Source: an uncultured Oscillospiraceae bacterium
Lineage (GTDB): Bacteria > Bacillota > Clostridia > Oscillospirales > Acutalibacteraceae
Length of the DNA: 11,190 nt
Assembly: GCA_900554535.1 (NCBI GenBank)
Contig: USIA01000045.1
Coordinates: 1-11,190 of the forward strand
Direction: 5' to 3'
A program made the translations under genes and the position numbers. Shown here piece after piece: positions 1 through 4,645 of the stretch. Under the pieces are notes generated by a model. The model had not been told where the DNA came from. It saw only the letters and a list, made by a program, of their open reading frames with translations, and ran no database searches. Position 1 is the first letter of the stretch. Each line of letters begins with the position of its first letter.

Positions 1-120
1 GATTAAAAAGTCCTTGACAACTTGTTTCGGGGAATACCATATTGAACCAGATTGGATGCAGGTTTACAAAATCATTCTGGAAACTCCTATTTTGAAGTTG
101 ATACATACAGGATCTCAAAA

Positions 121-462
121 GGGGAACCAGTTCCCCTGCTCCACGGGCGGCAGCAACTCCAAAAGGGGAACCAGTTCCCCCTGTTCCACGGGCAGCAGCA
201 ATCCAAAAGGGGAACCAGTTCCCCCTGCTCCACAGGCAGCAGCAATCCAAAAGGGGAACCAGTTCCCCCTGCTCCACAGGCGGCAGCAGTCCAAAAGGGG
301 AACCAGTTCCCCTTGCTCCACGGGCAGCAGCAGCCCAAAAAGGGAACCAGTTCCCCCTGCTTCACGGGCGGCAGCAACTCCAAAAGGGGAACCAGTTCCC
401 CTTGCTCCACGGGCGGCACCAACCCCAAAGGGGAACCAGTTCCCCTTGCTCTACGGGCAACA
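121..462. repeat. Tandem array of eight 44/45-bp units with 16-bp palindrome
   Basis: Eight units start at 121, 165, 209, 253, 297, 341, 386 and 430, spaced 44 bp with one 45-bp step. Each begins with GGGGAACCAGTTCCCC, a 7-bp inverted repeat (GGGGAAC/GTTCCCC) around a central CA. Copies 5, 7 and 8 extend the arms to 9 bp (AAGGGGAAC/GTTCCCCTT). Copy 6 has A instead of the first G at 341, breaking one pair. The intervening part (about 28 bp) is also conserved, close to TGCTCCACGGGCGGCAGCAA followed by CC and AAAA, so these are tandem repeats and not unique spacers. Because 44 is not a multiple of 3, the reading frame rotates each unit and several frames on both strands stay open by composition. 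I therefore read this as a DNA- or RNA-level element, not a protein. Its role is unknown; binding-site array or REP-like element are possibilities. Confidence 0.9.
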
Positions 463-485
463 ATGGTGAACTTGTCAGGTAGGGA

Positions 486-786
486 GTGAGGAACACCGCG
501 ATCAAAACGCCTGAAGAATACTTGAAACGCCCATATCGTCTGGAACTTGTAGCTGTCCCGGATGAAGGCGACTATGTTGCTTCTTATCCAGAGCTTACGG
601 GATGCATCACATGCGGTGAAACGGTAGAAAATGCGATTGCAAATGCCAAAGATGCAAAAAGCTTGGCTGGAAGCCGCCATGGAAGAAGGACTTTCCATTC
701 CCAGCTCTGAAAGCCTGGAAAAGGCTTTGCACCCTCAAAGCAGCATTTACACAAATTTTGGAAAGAGGGACCCTCGTAAAAGATAG
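486..786 (+). pseudogene. HicB-type antitoxin remnant, frameshifted and truncated
   Basis: From a GTG at 486 the frame encodes the partial RNase H-like fold of HicB antitoxins, with the family pattern YRLELV, then YVASYPELTGC, then TCGETVENAIANAKDAK. In family members the text continues KAWLEAA-EEG. Here that continuation (AWLEAAMEEGLSIP) is in another frame, entered at the A5 run at 656-660 by a net one-base change. The second frame then runs to a TAG at 784-786. Even when joined the product is only about 99 residues and lacks the C-terminal ribbon-helix-helix seen in longer solo HicB proteins. No HicA toxin is visible. The start is poor: a stop lies two codons upstream and the AGGGA motif abuts the GTG, so the true 5' end may have been lost next to the repeat array. 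The frameshift could also be a homopolymer sequencing error. HicB membership is confident; loss of function is likely. Confidence 0.75.
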
Positions 787-1398
787 TTATAGTGGGATTT
801 TATCATAGATGCTAATGTTTTGCATTTTCTGTATTTTACGATTCAATTCCACGTAGATAAAATATTGGCCCTGCTTGGCCTGGCAGTGTTGGCAAATATT
901 CATCGGATACCGCCGGTTTTGTGTTTTGCTGTACTGGATTCGGATGTATTGTGGATATTTGTGCAGTAAAAGCTCATCCAATCGGCTATTATCGCCAAGT
1001 ACCGCAATCGGGTAAAATTCAATCTCTTCATGAAACATATGATAAAGAGTTTGTTGCCCGGATTTTTCTTGATTCAAGCGAGGCTTGTCCCATGGAAAAG
1101 TTAAATTTTCGACGGTCTGCGAGCATAACTGTTTCTCGTATAGTAAATACGTGAGAATGCGCGTAGGCTTATGACAGCGATAACATATCTGTTCAAAAGA
1201 ATAAATGAGAAGCTCTTTGTTGATGGGGCTATAGGACTGACACTCGGAGGGATTATCCGTAAGAAAAACGTTATCGGCATGATAGCGATACTGCTTTCCT
1301 TCTTCTTTAAACTGAACTATAACGGTATTGCCGTGGACCTCTGCCCAGAAAACTTCTTTTGGCTTTTCATCTTTTCTCTTATCCGCAAACCACCACAT
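787..1398 (-). CDS. Hypothetical protein with two CxxC pairs (split zinc-ribbon-like)
   Basis: A protein of 203 residues from the ATG at 1398. An in-frame TTG at 1404 would add two residues and sits 5 nt after the GGAGG at 1410-1414, whereas the ATG sits 11 nt after it, so either start is possible. Two cysteine pairs stand out, ICYRCHKPTRILTY at about residues 71-84 and ICQHCQAKQGQYFIY at about 168-182. Together they suggest one zinc site built from distant pairs. I recognise the pattern (CxxCH followed by a hydrophobic strand, later CxHC-A-QG-YF) as a recurring bacterial hypothetical family without an assigned function. No signal peptide or membrane segment is seen. The gene looks more AT-rich than the housekeeping genes to its right, suggesting acquisition. 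Its stop directly abuts the converging HicB remnant (786/787) with no terminator between them. Confidence 0.75.
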   Translation of the reverse strand: MWWFADKRKDEKPKEVFWAEVHGNTVIVQFKEEGKQYRYHADNVFLTDNPSECQSYSPINKELLIYSFEQICYRCHKPTRILTYLLYEKQLCSQTVENLTFPWDKPRLNQEKSGQQTLYHMFHEEIEFYPIAVLGDNSRLDELLLHKYPQYIRIQYSKTQNRRYPMNICQHCQAKQGQYFIYVELNRKIQKMQNISIYDKIPL

Positions 1399-1427
1399 CT
1401 GCAATTATGCCTCCATGCAAAAGTAAT

Positions 1428-1541
1428 TCAAAATCTAAGTACTTTCAACGGAGGGGAACCAGTTCCCCTCTTTTCACAGCGCTCTTGACCGAGCAAAGAA
1501 TCAAGATTTCCCTGAAAATCAGACAGCTCTATCGTTTGCAT
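1428..1541 (-). CDS. Possible 37-residue micro-ORF containing the palindrome
   Basis: The ATG at 1541-1539 follows AAAGGA with about 8 nt spacing and the frame closes with TGA at 1430-1428, about 30 nt before the double-CxxC gene on the same strand. The product begins MQTIELSDFQGNLDSLL, which resembles the N-terminal strand-helix of Phd/YefM-type antitoxins, but is too short to assign. The frame then runs through the isolated palindrome at 1453-1468, which encodes RGTGSP, and ends soon after. It may be a small gene truncated by insertion of the repeat element, or the leader cistron of the downstream gene. Coding status is not proven. Confidence 0.35.
   Translation of the reverse strand: MQTIELSDFQGNLDSLLGQERCEKRGTGSPPLKVLRF
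1453..1468. repeat. Isolated ninth copy of the array palindrome
   Basis: This is an exact copy of GGGGAACCAGTTCCCC, about 1 kb from the tandem array, with arms extended to 9 bp by flanking GA/TC. It lies upstream of the minus-strand double-CxxC gene. It lacks the 28-bp linker found between copies in the array, so the palindrome is the mobile or selected core. Confidence 0.9.
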
Positions 1542-1628
1542 GACTTTTTTCCTTTTATTTGATAAATCGTATTTTTATTACCCAATAGAGGGACGTCGTT
1601 TCATACCTTCCGCACCTATTTACGGCAC

Positions 1629-1658
1629 AAAAAAGCACTAATTTGTACAAATTAATGC
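1629..1658 (-). terminator. Second, AT-rich terminator of a tandem pair
   Basis: A 24-bp imperfect palindrome at 1635-1658 with a perfect 16-bp core, TAATTTGTACAAATTA (1639-1654). On the minus strand it is followed by six Ts (1634-1629). It lies directly behind the stronger terminator at 1659-1684, giving a tandem pair on the minus strand. As a palindrome it could also bind a protein. Confidence 0.5.
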
Positions 1659-1684
1659 AAAAAAGCCGCTTCAAACGAAGCGGC
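1659..1684 (-). terminator. Strong intrinsic terminator for minus-strand RNA
   Basis: GCCGCTTC/GAAGCGGC (1665-1672 with 1677-1684) forms a perfect 8-bp stem with a 4-nt loop. On the minus strand it is followed by six Ts (1664-1659). No protein gene on that strand ends here, which implies a non-coding transcript. Confidence 0.85.
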
Positions 1685-1697
1685 TCAAAAAATCTGC

Positions 1698-1726
1698 TTG
1701 CATTTTGTTCCATCATATGGTATAAT
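1698..1726 (+). promoter_or_regulatory. Sigma-A promoter, plus strand
   Basis: TTGCAT (1698-1703), a 17-bp spacer and TATAAT (1721-1726), with TGG immediately before the -10 (extended -10). It points into the region opposite the minus-strand small RNA. Predicted start near 1733. Confidence 0.6.
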
Positions 1727-1841
1727 AATCTCGTAAGCAGATTTAACACGCAATCACAGGTGCCAAAGAGACTGCAATCTCTCCAGCACCTTGCGCCAGA
1801 AGGTTTCCAGATAAACCGTTCTGACTTGTGAAATGACGTTT

Positions 1842-1859
1842 ACGGTATCATTATACCGT
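1842..1859. promoter_or_regulatory. Operator-like inverted repeat over the -10
   Basis: ACGGTAT (1842-1848) and ATACCGT (1853-1859) form a 7-bp inverted repeat with a 4-bp centre. It covers the -10 box and predicted start of the minus-strand small RNA promoter. Placement fits a repressor site, though in the plus-strand RNA it would simply be a hairpin. Confidence 0.35.
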
Positions 1860-1879
1860 TTAACGATATATTTTGTCAA
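1850..1879 (-). promoter_or_regulatory. Perfect-consensus sigma-A promoter, minus strand
   Basis: On the minus strand: TTGACA (1879-1874), an 18-bp spacer, TATAAT (1855-1850). Predicted start near 1843. It drives the small RNA that ends at the terminator at 1659-1684. Confidence 0.75.
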
Positions 1880-1885
1880 GAGGGA

Positions 1886-1934
1886 CGATTCACAGAAATC
1901 TCTGGCCAGGGGTAACTGTGAATCGTTTCTTTTT
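1886..1934 (+). terminator. Intrinsic terminator, plus strand
   Basis: CGATTCACAG (1886-1895) pairs perfectly with CTGTGAATCG (1916-1925), a 10-bp stem with an inner self-complementary CTGGCCAG at 1902-1909, followed by TTTCTTTTT (1926-1934). No plus-strand protein gene precedes it. Confidence 0.65.
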
Positions 1935-2305
1935 GCTTACGACCTCGCACCTTGACAACCTAAAGTCCTTGGTATCTCGAACCTCGTCCGGCGTGGAAAC
2001 GGCAACGGGAGTGCGTGGCAAAAACTTTGCTGCGTCCCGACAGTGCAACCGCGAAGCCTGTGGGCTGGCCATGACCTGCTTTGCAAATCGGAAGAAAAAG
2101 GAGTTGATTTACATCACAGTATTCCTGCATTGCAGCGAGCCTTAAGCCCCACCATCTGGTCATGGCTGACCAGCGGCAAGAACCCCGGAGTGGATAATGA
2201 TACTTGCACATCCTGTGCGCTCGCCGGAGGGCGGGTCTCTAACCGCAGTAAACGCCTGCAGGAGAGATGGATAAGCTTTGCCAAGCTCGTTACCCTGGAC
2301 TATAA
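1935..2305. other. GC-rich stretch without a supported gene
   Basis: Open frames exist on both strands but none has a ribosome binding site, a recognisable domain or a sensible start, and they contradict each other. The stretch is rich in short hairpins: CTGGTCA/TGACCAG at 2156-2173, GCACA/TGTGC near 2205-2217, and TCTCT/AGAGA at about 2237-2269. It may hold an unrecognised structured RNA or a decayed gene. I do not see enough to choose. Confidence 0.4.
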
Positions 2306-2415
2306 ATTATCAAAGTTTATGATAATGTTCCTGTTGGTGGTTGCGACACCAACAGGAGTTATCATAAACGAATGGATTCAATAGTAAAATGTTGAGTGCA
2401 TTCGTTTATGATAAC
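2306..2415. repeat. Cluster of alternating inverted repeats
   Basis: TTATCA/TGATAA occurs four times in alternating orientation (about 2307, 2320, 2359, 2409). The longest pair, GTTATCATAAACGAATG (2358-2374) and CATTCGTTTATGATAAC (2399-2415), is a perfect 17-bp inverted repeat around 24 bp. The 2359-2369 arm can instead pair with GTTTATGATAA (2315-2325), enclosing an inner 10-bp stem CCTGTTGGTG/CACCAACAGG (2330-2339, 2347-2356). A third, smaller pair is ATTATCA/TGATAAT (2306-2312, 2320-2326). The two large hairpins are mutually exclusive. It lies downstream of the tRNA unit on the minus strand but lacks a T-run. Confidence 0.8.
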
Positions 2416-2460
2416 AAGGCTAGACAGTCTCCTGCCTCGCCTCATTACCACAAATTCACT

Positions 2461-2544
2461 TGGTGGAGGAGGATGGATTCGGACCATCGAAGCCGAAGCA
2501 ACAGATTTACAGTCTGCCCCCTTTGACCACTCGGGAACTCCTCC
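2461..2544 (-). tRNA. tRNA-Tyr (GTA)
   Basis: Read on the minus strand, the 7-bp acceptor stem GGAGGAG/CTCCTCC (2544-2538 with 2471-2465), discriminator A and encoded CCA (2463-2461) are complete. The D-arm, the anticodon loop CTGTAAA with GTA at 2510-2508, and a class II variable arm identify tRNA-Tyr. The T-stem GATGG/CCATC is intact, but the loop reads TCCGAAT instead of TTCGAAT, so the near-universal T at position 55 is C (plus-strand base G at 2482). Second gene of the tRNA unit. Confidence 0.93.
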
Positions 2545-2613
2545 AGATAGCAGCGATTGCTGCGTTTATGTTGTGTCAGCCGGTCAAGATAACGTCCGCT
2601 TTTGCGAACCCCA

Positions 2614-2689
2614 TGGAGCTGGCAGACGGACTTGAACCCCCGACCTGCTGATTACAAATCAGCTGCTCTACCAACTGAGCTACGCCAGC
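2614..2689 (-). tRNA. tRNA-Thr (TGT)
   Basis: A 76-nt cloverleaf on the minus strand with encoded CCA. Acceptor GCTGGCG pairs with TGCCAGC, with a G-T wobble at the last pair. The D-arm is standard (TAGCTCAGTTGGTAGAGC) and the anticodon stem GCTGA/TCAGC carries TGT at 2656-2654. The T-loop TTCAAGT is normal, but the T-stem GGGGG/CCGTC has one G-G mismatch and one G-T pair. First gene of the unit, about 17 nt after the predicted transcription start. Confidence 0.93.
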
Positions 2690-2712
2690 ATATCGTCGGC
2701 TGACAAGTATTA

Positions 2713-2741
2713 ATTATACGCATGTTCCGACCATTTGTCAA
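2713..2741 (-). promoter_or_regulatory. Perfect-consensus promoter of the tRNA unit
   Basis: On the minus strand: TTGACA (2741-2736), a 17-bp spacer, TATAAT (2718-2713); predicted start near 2706. This is a full match to the sigma-A consensus, as expected for stable RNA genes. Confidence 0.88.
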
Positions 2742-2780
2742 CTGTTTTCTGCAAAAAAATAAAATTATTTTTTGAGAACG

Positions 2781-2809
2781 TTGCTGTTCGGATTTTTATG
2801 TGGTATTCT
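2781..2809 (+). promoter_or_regulatory. Probable promoter of the acyltransferase gene
   Basis: TTGCTG (2781-2786), a 17-bp spacer and TATTCT (2804-2809), with TGG just before the -10 (extended -10). It lies 36 bp before the TTG start. Confidence 0.5.
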
Positions 2810-2845
2810 TGGAAAGACAACGTATGCTGAGGAGGCGTTCCTCGT

Positions 2846-3610
2846 TTGATACAGCCGGCACAAGCCAGCCGCCGCATCTTCCTACTGGACACACTGCGGG
2901 GCTTTTTACTGATCCATATGCTCGTTTATCATCTTCTATTCGATCTGGTCGCGTTTTATGACTGGAAGCTCCCCTGGTACACCGGCATGCCCGGCTACCT
3001 TTGGGAACAGTTTATCTGCTGGGGCTTCATTGGAATCTCAGGCGTATCCACAACGCTCGGCCACCACCCTATCCGCCACGGCCTTGTTGTCCTGGGATGT
3101 GGCGTAGTGGTTTCCCTGGTCACTGCGGTGGCCACGCCGGCGGATGCCGTACATTTTGGCGTCTTGACATTTCTGGGCTGTGCAAGCCTGCTGACAACGC
3201 TTTTGCGCCCTGGTCTGGACCGCATTCCTCCAAAAGTGGGACTGGCTCTATGCGCTGTGCTGTTTGTCTTTACAAAAGACGTGCCTTCCGGCGGGCTGGG
3301 GCTGCTCAATTTCTGTCTGCTCCCCCTCCCTACTTCCTGGTACAGTTTCTACTGGCTCTATCCAGTCGGCCTGCCAACAAGGCTCTTTGCATCCGGCGAT
3401 TACTTCCCTCTGATTCCGTGGATATTCTTATTCTGGTGCGGGCGTTATCTTTGGCAGCTCGTGGGCAGCCACGTTGCCCGGACGCGCGCTGCAGGCTGCT
3501 CTATTCAGCCCTTCACCTGGGCCGGACAAAACAGCTTGTGGATCTATATGCTGCATCAGCCGGTGCTGTATGGGTTGCTTTTCCTCTTATCGAACATCGT
3601 ACATCTGTAG
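2846..3610 (+). CDS. DUF1624 / heparan-alpha-glucosaminide N-acetyltransferase-like membrane protein
   Basis: A polytopic membrane protein of 254 residues. The N-terminus RIFLLDTLRGFLLIHMLVYH (residues 10-29) is the family hallmark: basic residue, LD-LRG, then a membrane helix with a histidine. It is followed by GISG (63-66), HFGVLTFLG (around 108-116), PLIPWIFLFWCGRYL, and a terminal WAGQNSLWIYMLHQPV segment, all in family order. About seven hydrophobic segments are visible. HGSNAT-type proteins transfer acyl groups to sugars across the membrane; the substrate here is unknown. The start is a TTG at 2846, ten nt after GGAGG (2831-2835). An upstream ATG (2824) is out of frame. The Shine-Dalgarno lies in a small hairpin (GAGGA/TCCTC, 2829-2843). 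The gene stands alone and ends just before a bidirectional terminator. Confidence 0.85.
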   Translation: MIQPAQASRRIFLLDTLRGFLLIHMLVYHLLFDLVAFYDWKLPWYTGMPGYLWEQFICWGFIGISGVSTTLGHHPIRHGLVVLGCGVVVSLVTAVATPADAVHFGVLTFLGCASLLTTLLRPGLDRIPPKVGLALCAVLFVFTKDVPSGGLGLLNFCLLPLPTSWYSFYWLYPVGLPTRLFASGDYFPLIPWIFLFWCGRYLWQLVGSHVARTRAAGCSIQPFTWAGQNSLWIYMLHQPVLYGLLFLLSNIVHL

Positions 3611-3617
3611 TCAAGCC

Positions 3618-3667
3618 AAAAAGAGCCATAGGCGGCTGCGTTTTCGCATCTCGCCTGTGGCTCTTTT
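3618..3667. terminator. Bidirectional terminator between convergent genes
   Basis: The left arm AAAAGAGCCATAGGCG (3619-3634) pairs with CGCCTGTGGCTCTTTT (3652-3667), about 15 bp with one mismatch, plus an inner GCG/CGC. A-run on the left and T-run on the right allow function on both strands. The stop codon of metA (3668-3666) lies in the right arm. Confidence 0.88.
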
Positions 3668-4610
3668 AAAGCATCGCACAATCCAATGATTCATTATCCA
3701 TCGTCGTCAGATTGAACGGCGTCGTCTGATAAACAAAGTAGTTCAGCCAATTCGTATACAACAGTTGGCCCGTCGCCCGCCATGTATTCACCGGTTCCAA
3801 AGAAGGATCGTTGTGCGGATAATAGTGACGTGGCATGGCAATGGGTACCCCTTTCTTCAAATCGCGGTAATACTCTTCGCCCAGGGTTTGGGTGTCATAT
3901 TCCGAATGGCCCATGACAAAATACTGATGGCCGTCACGGTCACCGACGATATGGACGCCCGCCTCTTCAGAAACAGACATCAGGCGCAGCTGCGGAACCT
4001 TCAAAATATCTTCCGCACGTACTTCTGTGTGGCGGGAATGCGGCACCCAGTAAACGTCGTCCAACCCGCGCAACAGGCGCGATTTCTTGTTTAGCGCACG
4101 GTGCGGGAACACGCCGAAAATTTTGTGCGGCAGCGTATATTTCGGAATGCCATAATGATAATACAAACCCGCCTGTGCGCCCCAGCAGATATGCAGCGTA
4201 GAGTGTACATTGGTCTTGGTCCATTCAAAGATGCGGCACATCTCGGGCCAATAATCCACTTCTTCATATTCCATGAGCTCGACTGGCGCGCCGGTGATGA
4301 TACAACCGTCATAGACGCGTTCTTTGATCTCGTCGAATGTCTCATAAAAATGCAGCAGATGGTCCTCCGGGGTATTTTTGGACTTGTGGCTGGCCATCTG
4401 CACCAAGTCTACCTCAATCTGCAGCGGTGTATTCGCCAGGCAGCGTAGAATCTGCGTCTCTGTTGTGATTTTCTTCGGCATCAGATTGATCAGGGCGATT
4501 CGTAGCGGGCGGATATCCTGATGCAGCGCACGCAGTTCTGTCATGACAAAGATATGCTCATTTTCCAGGATTGAGCGTGCTGGCAGTGTATCGGGAATTT
4601 TAATGGGCAT
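3666..4610 (-). CDS. metA: Homoserine O-acetyltransferase (MetA family)
   Basis: A 314-residue MetA/HST enzyme of the class I glutamine-amidotransferase-like fold. It acylates the homoserine hydroxyl, the first dedicated step to methionine, in the cytoplasm. Conserved blocks: MPIKIPDTLPA at the start, ALINLMPKKITTETQILR (39-56), ITGAPVE (105-111), HICWGAQAGLYY (140-151), PHSRHTEV (190-197), FVMGHSEYD (231-239). The catalytic triad is present as Cys142, His235 and Glu237. Residue 111 is Glu, which in characterised homologues such as the Bacillus cereus enzyme goes with acetyl-CoA use; succinyl-CoA enzymes have Gly. The name MetA is often annotated as succinyltransferase, so this residue matters. 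AAGGAAGG precedes the ATG with 6-7 nt spacing. The gene follows telA by only 35 bp, so co-transcription is likely; no room exists there for a SAM riboswitch or T-box. Confidence 0.96.
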   Translation of the reverse strand: MPIKIPDTLPARSILENEHIFVMTELRALHQDIRPLRIALINLMPKKITTETQILRCLANTPLQIEVDLVQMASHKSKNTPEDHLLHFYETFDEIKERVYDGCIITGAPVELMEYEEVDYWPEMCRIFEWTKTNVHSTLHICWGAQAGLYYHYGIPKYTLPHKIFGVFPHRALNKKSRLLRGLDDVYWVPHSRHTEVRAEDILKVPQLRLMSVSEEAGVHIVGDRDGHQYFVMGHSEYDTQTLGEEYYRDLKKGVPIAMPRHYYPHNDPSLEPVNTWRATGQLLYTNWLNYFVYQTTPFNLTTMDNESLDCAML

Positions 4611-4645
4611 GGGAACACCTTCCTTCTGCCAAAGTGGGCATCGCC

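Larger units (their letters stand above)
1659..1843 (-). ncRNA. Predicted structured small RNA, about 185 nt
   Basis: A consensus promoter (1850-1879) and a strong terminator (1659-1684) bracket about 185 bp with no plausible coding frame of matching extent. The predicted RNA folds into clear hairpins. CAGAA-c-GGTTT pairs with AAACC-TTCTG at about 1800-1826. CGCAA, GGTGC and AGAGA pair with TCTCT, GCACC and TTGCG in a long stem at about 1753-1799. A 10-bp inverted repeat AAATCTGCTT/AAGCAGATTT lies just before the terminator. I could not match it to 6S, tmRNA, RNase P, SRP, T-box or a riboswitch I can recognise. Function unknown; an antisense relation with the opposite-strand transcript is likely if both are made. 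Confidence 0.5.
1733..1934 (+). ncRNA. Predicted convergent, overlapping small RNA, about 200 nt
   Basis: The plus-strand promoter at 1698-1726 and the T-tailed hairpin at 1886-1934 define a possible RNA of about 200 nt. It would be complementary to the minus-strand RNA over about 1733-1843. Stem-forming segments read equally well on this strand. There is no supported ORF; the open frame starting at 1873 has no Shine-Dalgarno and runs through the terminator. Confidence is lower than for the minus-strand RNA because the -35 is one base off consensus and the product is unrecognised. Confidence 0.35.

Noticed and set aside
1..40. Promoter TTGACA at 14-19 driving the repeat region
   Set aside because: No acceptable -10 is found at 16-18 bp spacing.
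121..462. CRISPR array
   Set aside because: The sequences between palindromes are homologous to each other instead of unique, the period is 44/45 bp with a 16-bp core, and no cas gene is present.
14..698. Repeat proteins on either strand across the array (long open frames at 14-469, 52-489 and 87-698)
   Set aside because: The frames overlap one another on both strands, stay open because the repeat lacks stops in most frames, and the peptide repeat changes frame every unit. No suitable ribosome binding site was found.
1555..1749. Small minus-strand protein starting at 1749
   Set aside because: It would be encoded within the predicted small RNA and read through two terminator hairpins; it has no Shine-Dalgarno and no recognisable domain.
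1659..1843. 6S RNA, tmRNA, T-box or a metabolite riboswitch
   Set aside because: Length fits 6S, but the closing stem formed by the two ends and a large central bubble are not evident; tmRNA and T-box core motifs are absent, and no riboswitch core I know is visible.
6..1972. Shared 10-mer AAAGTCCTTG near the window start and at 1962-1971
   Set aside because: The match is short, flanks do not align, and order of neighbouring TTGACAAC differs; likely chance.
1873..2384. Protein genes in the GC-rich stretch
   Set aside because: Competing frames on both strands, no ribosome binding sites, no domain, and one runs through a terminator hairpin.
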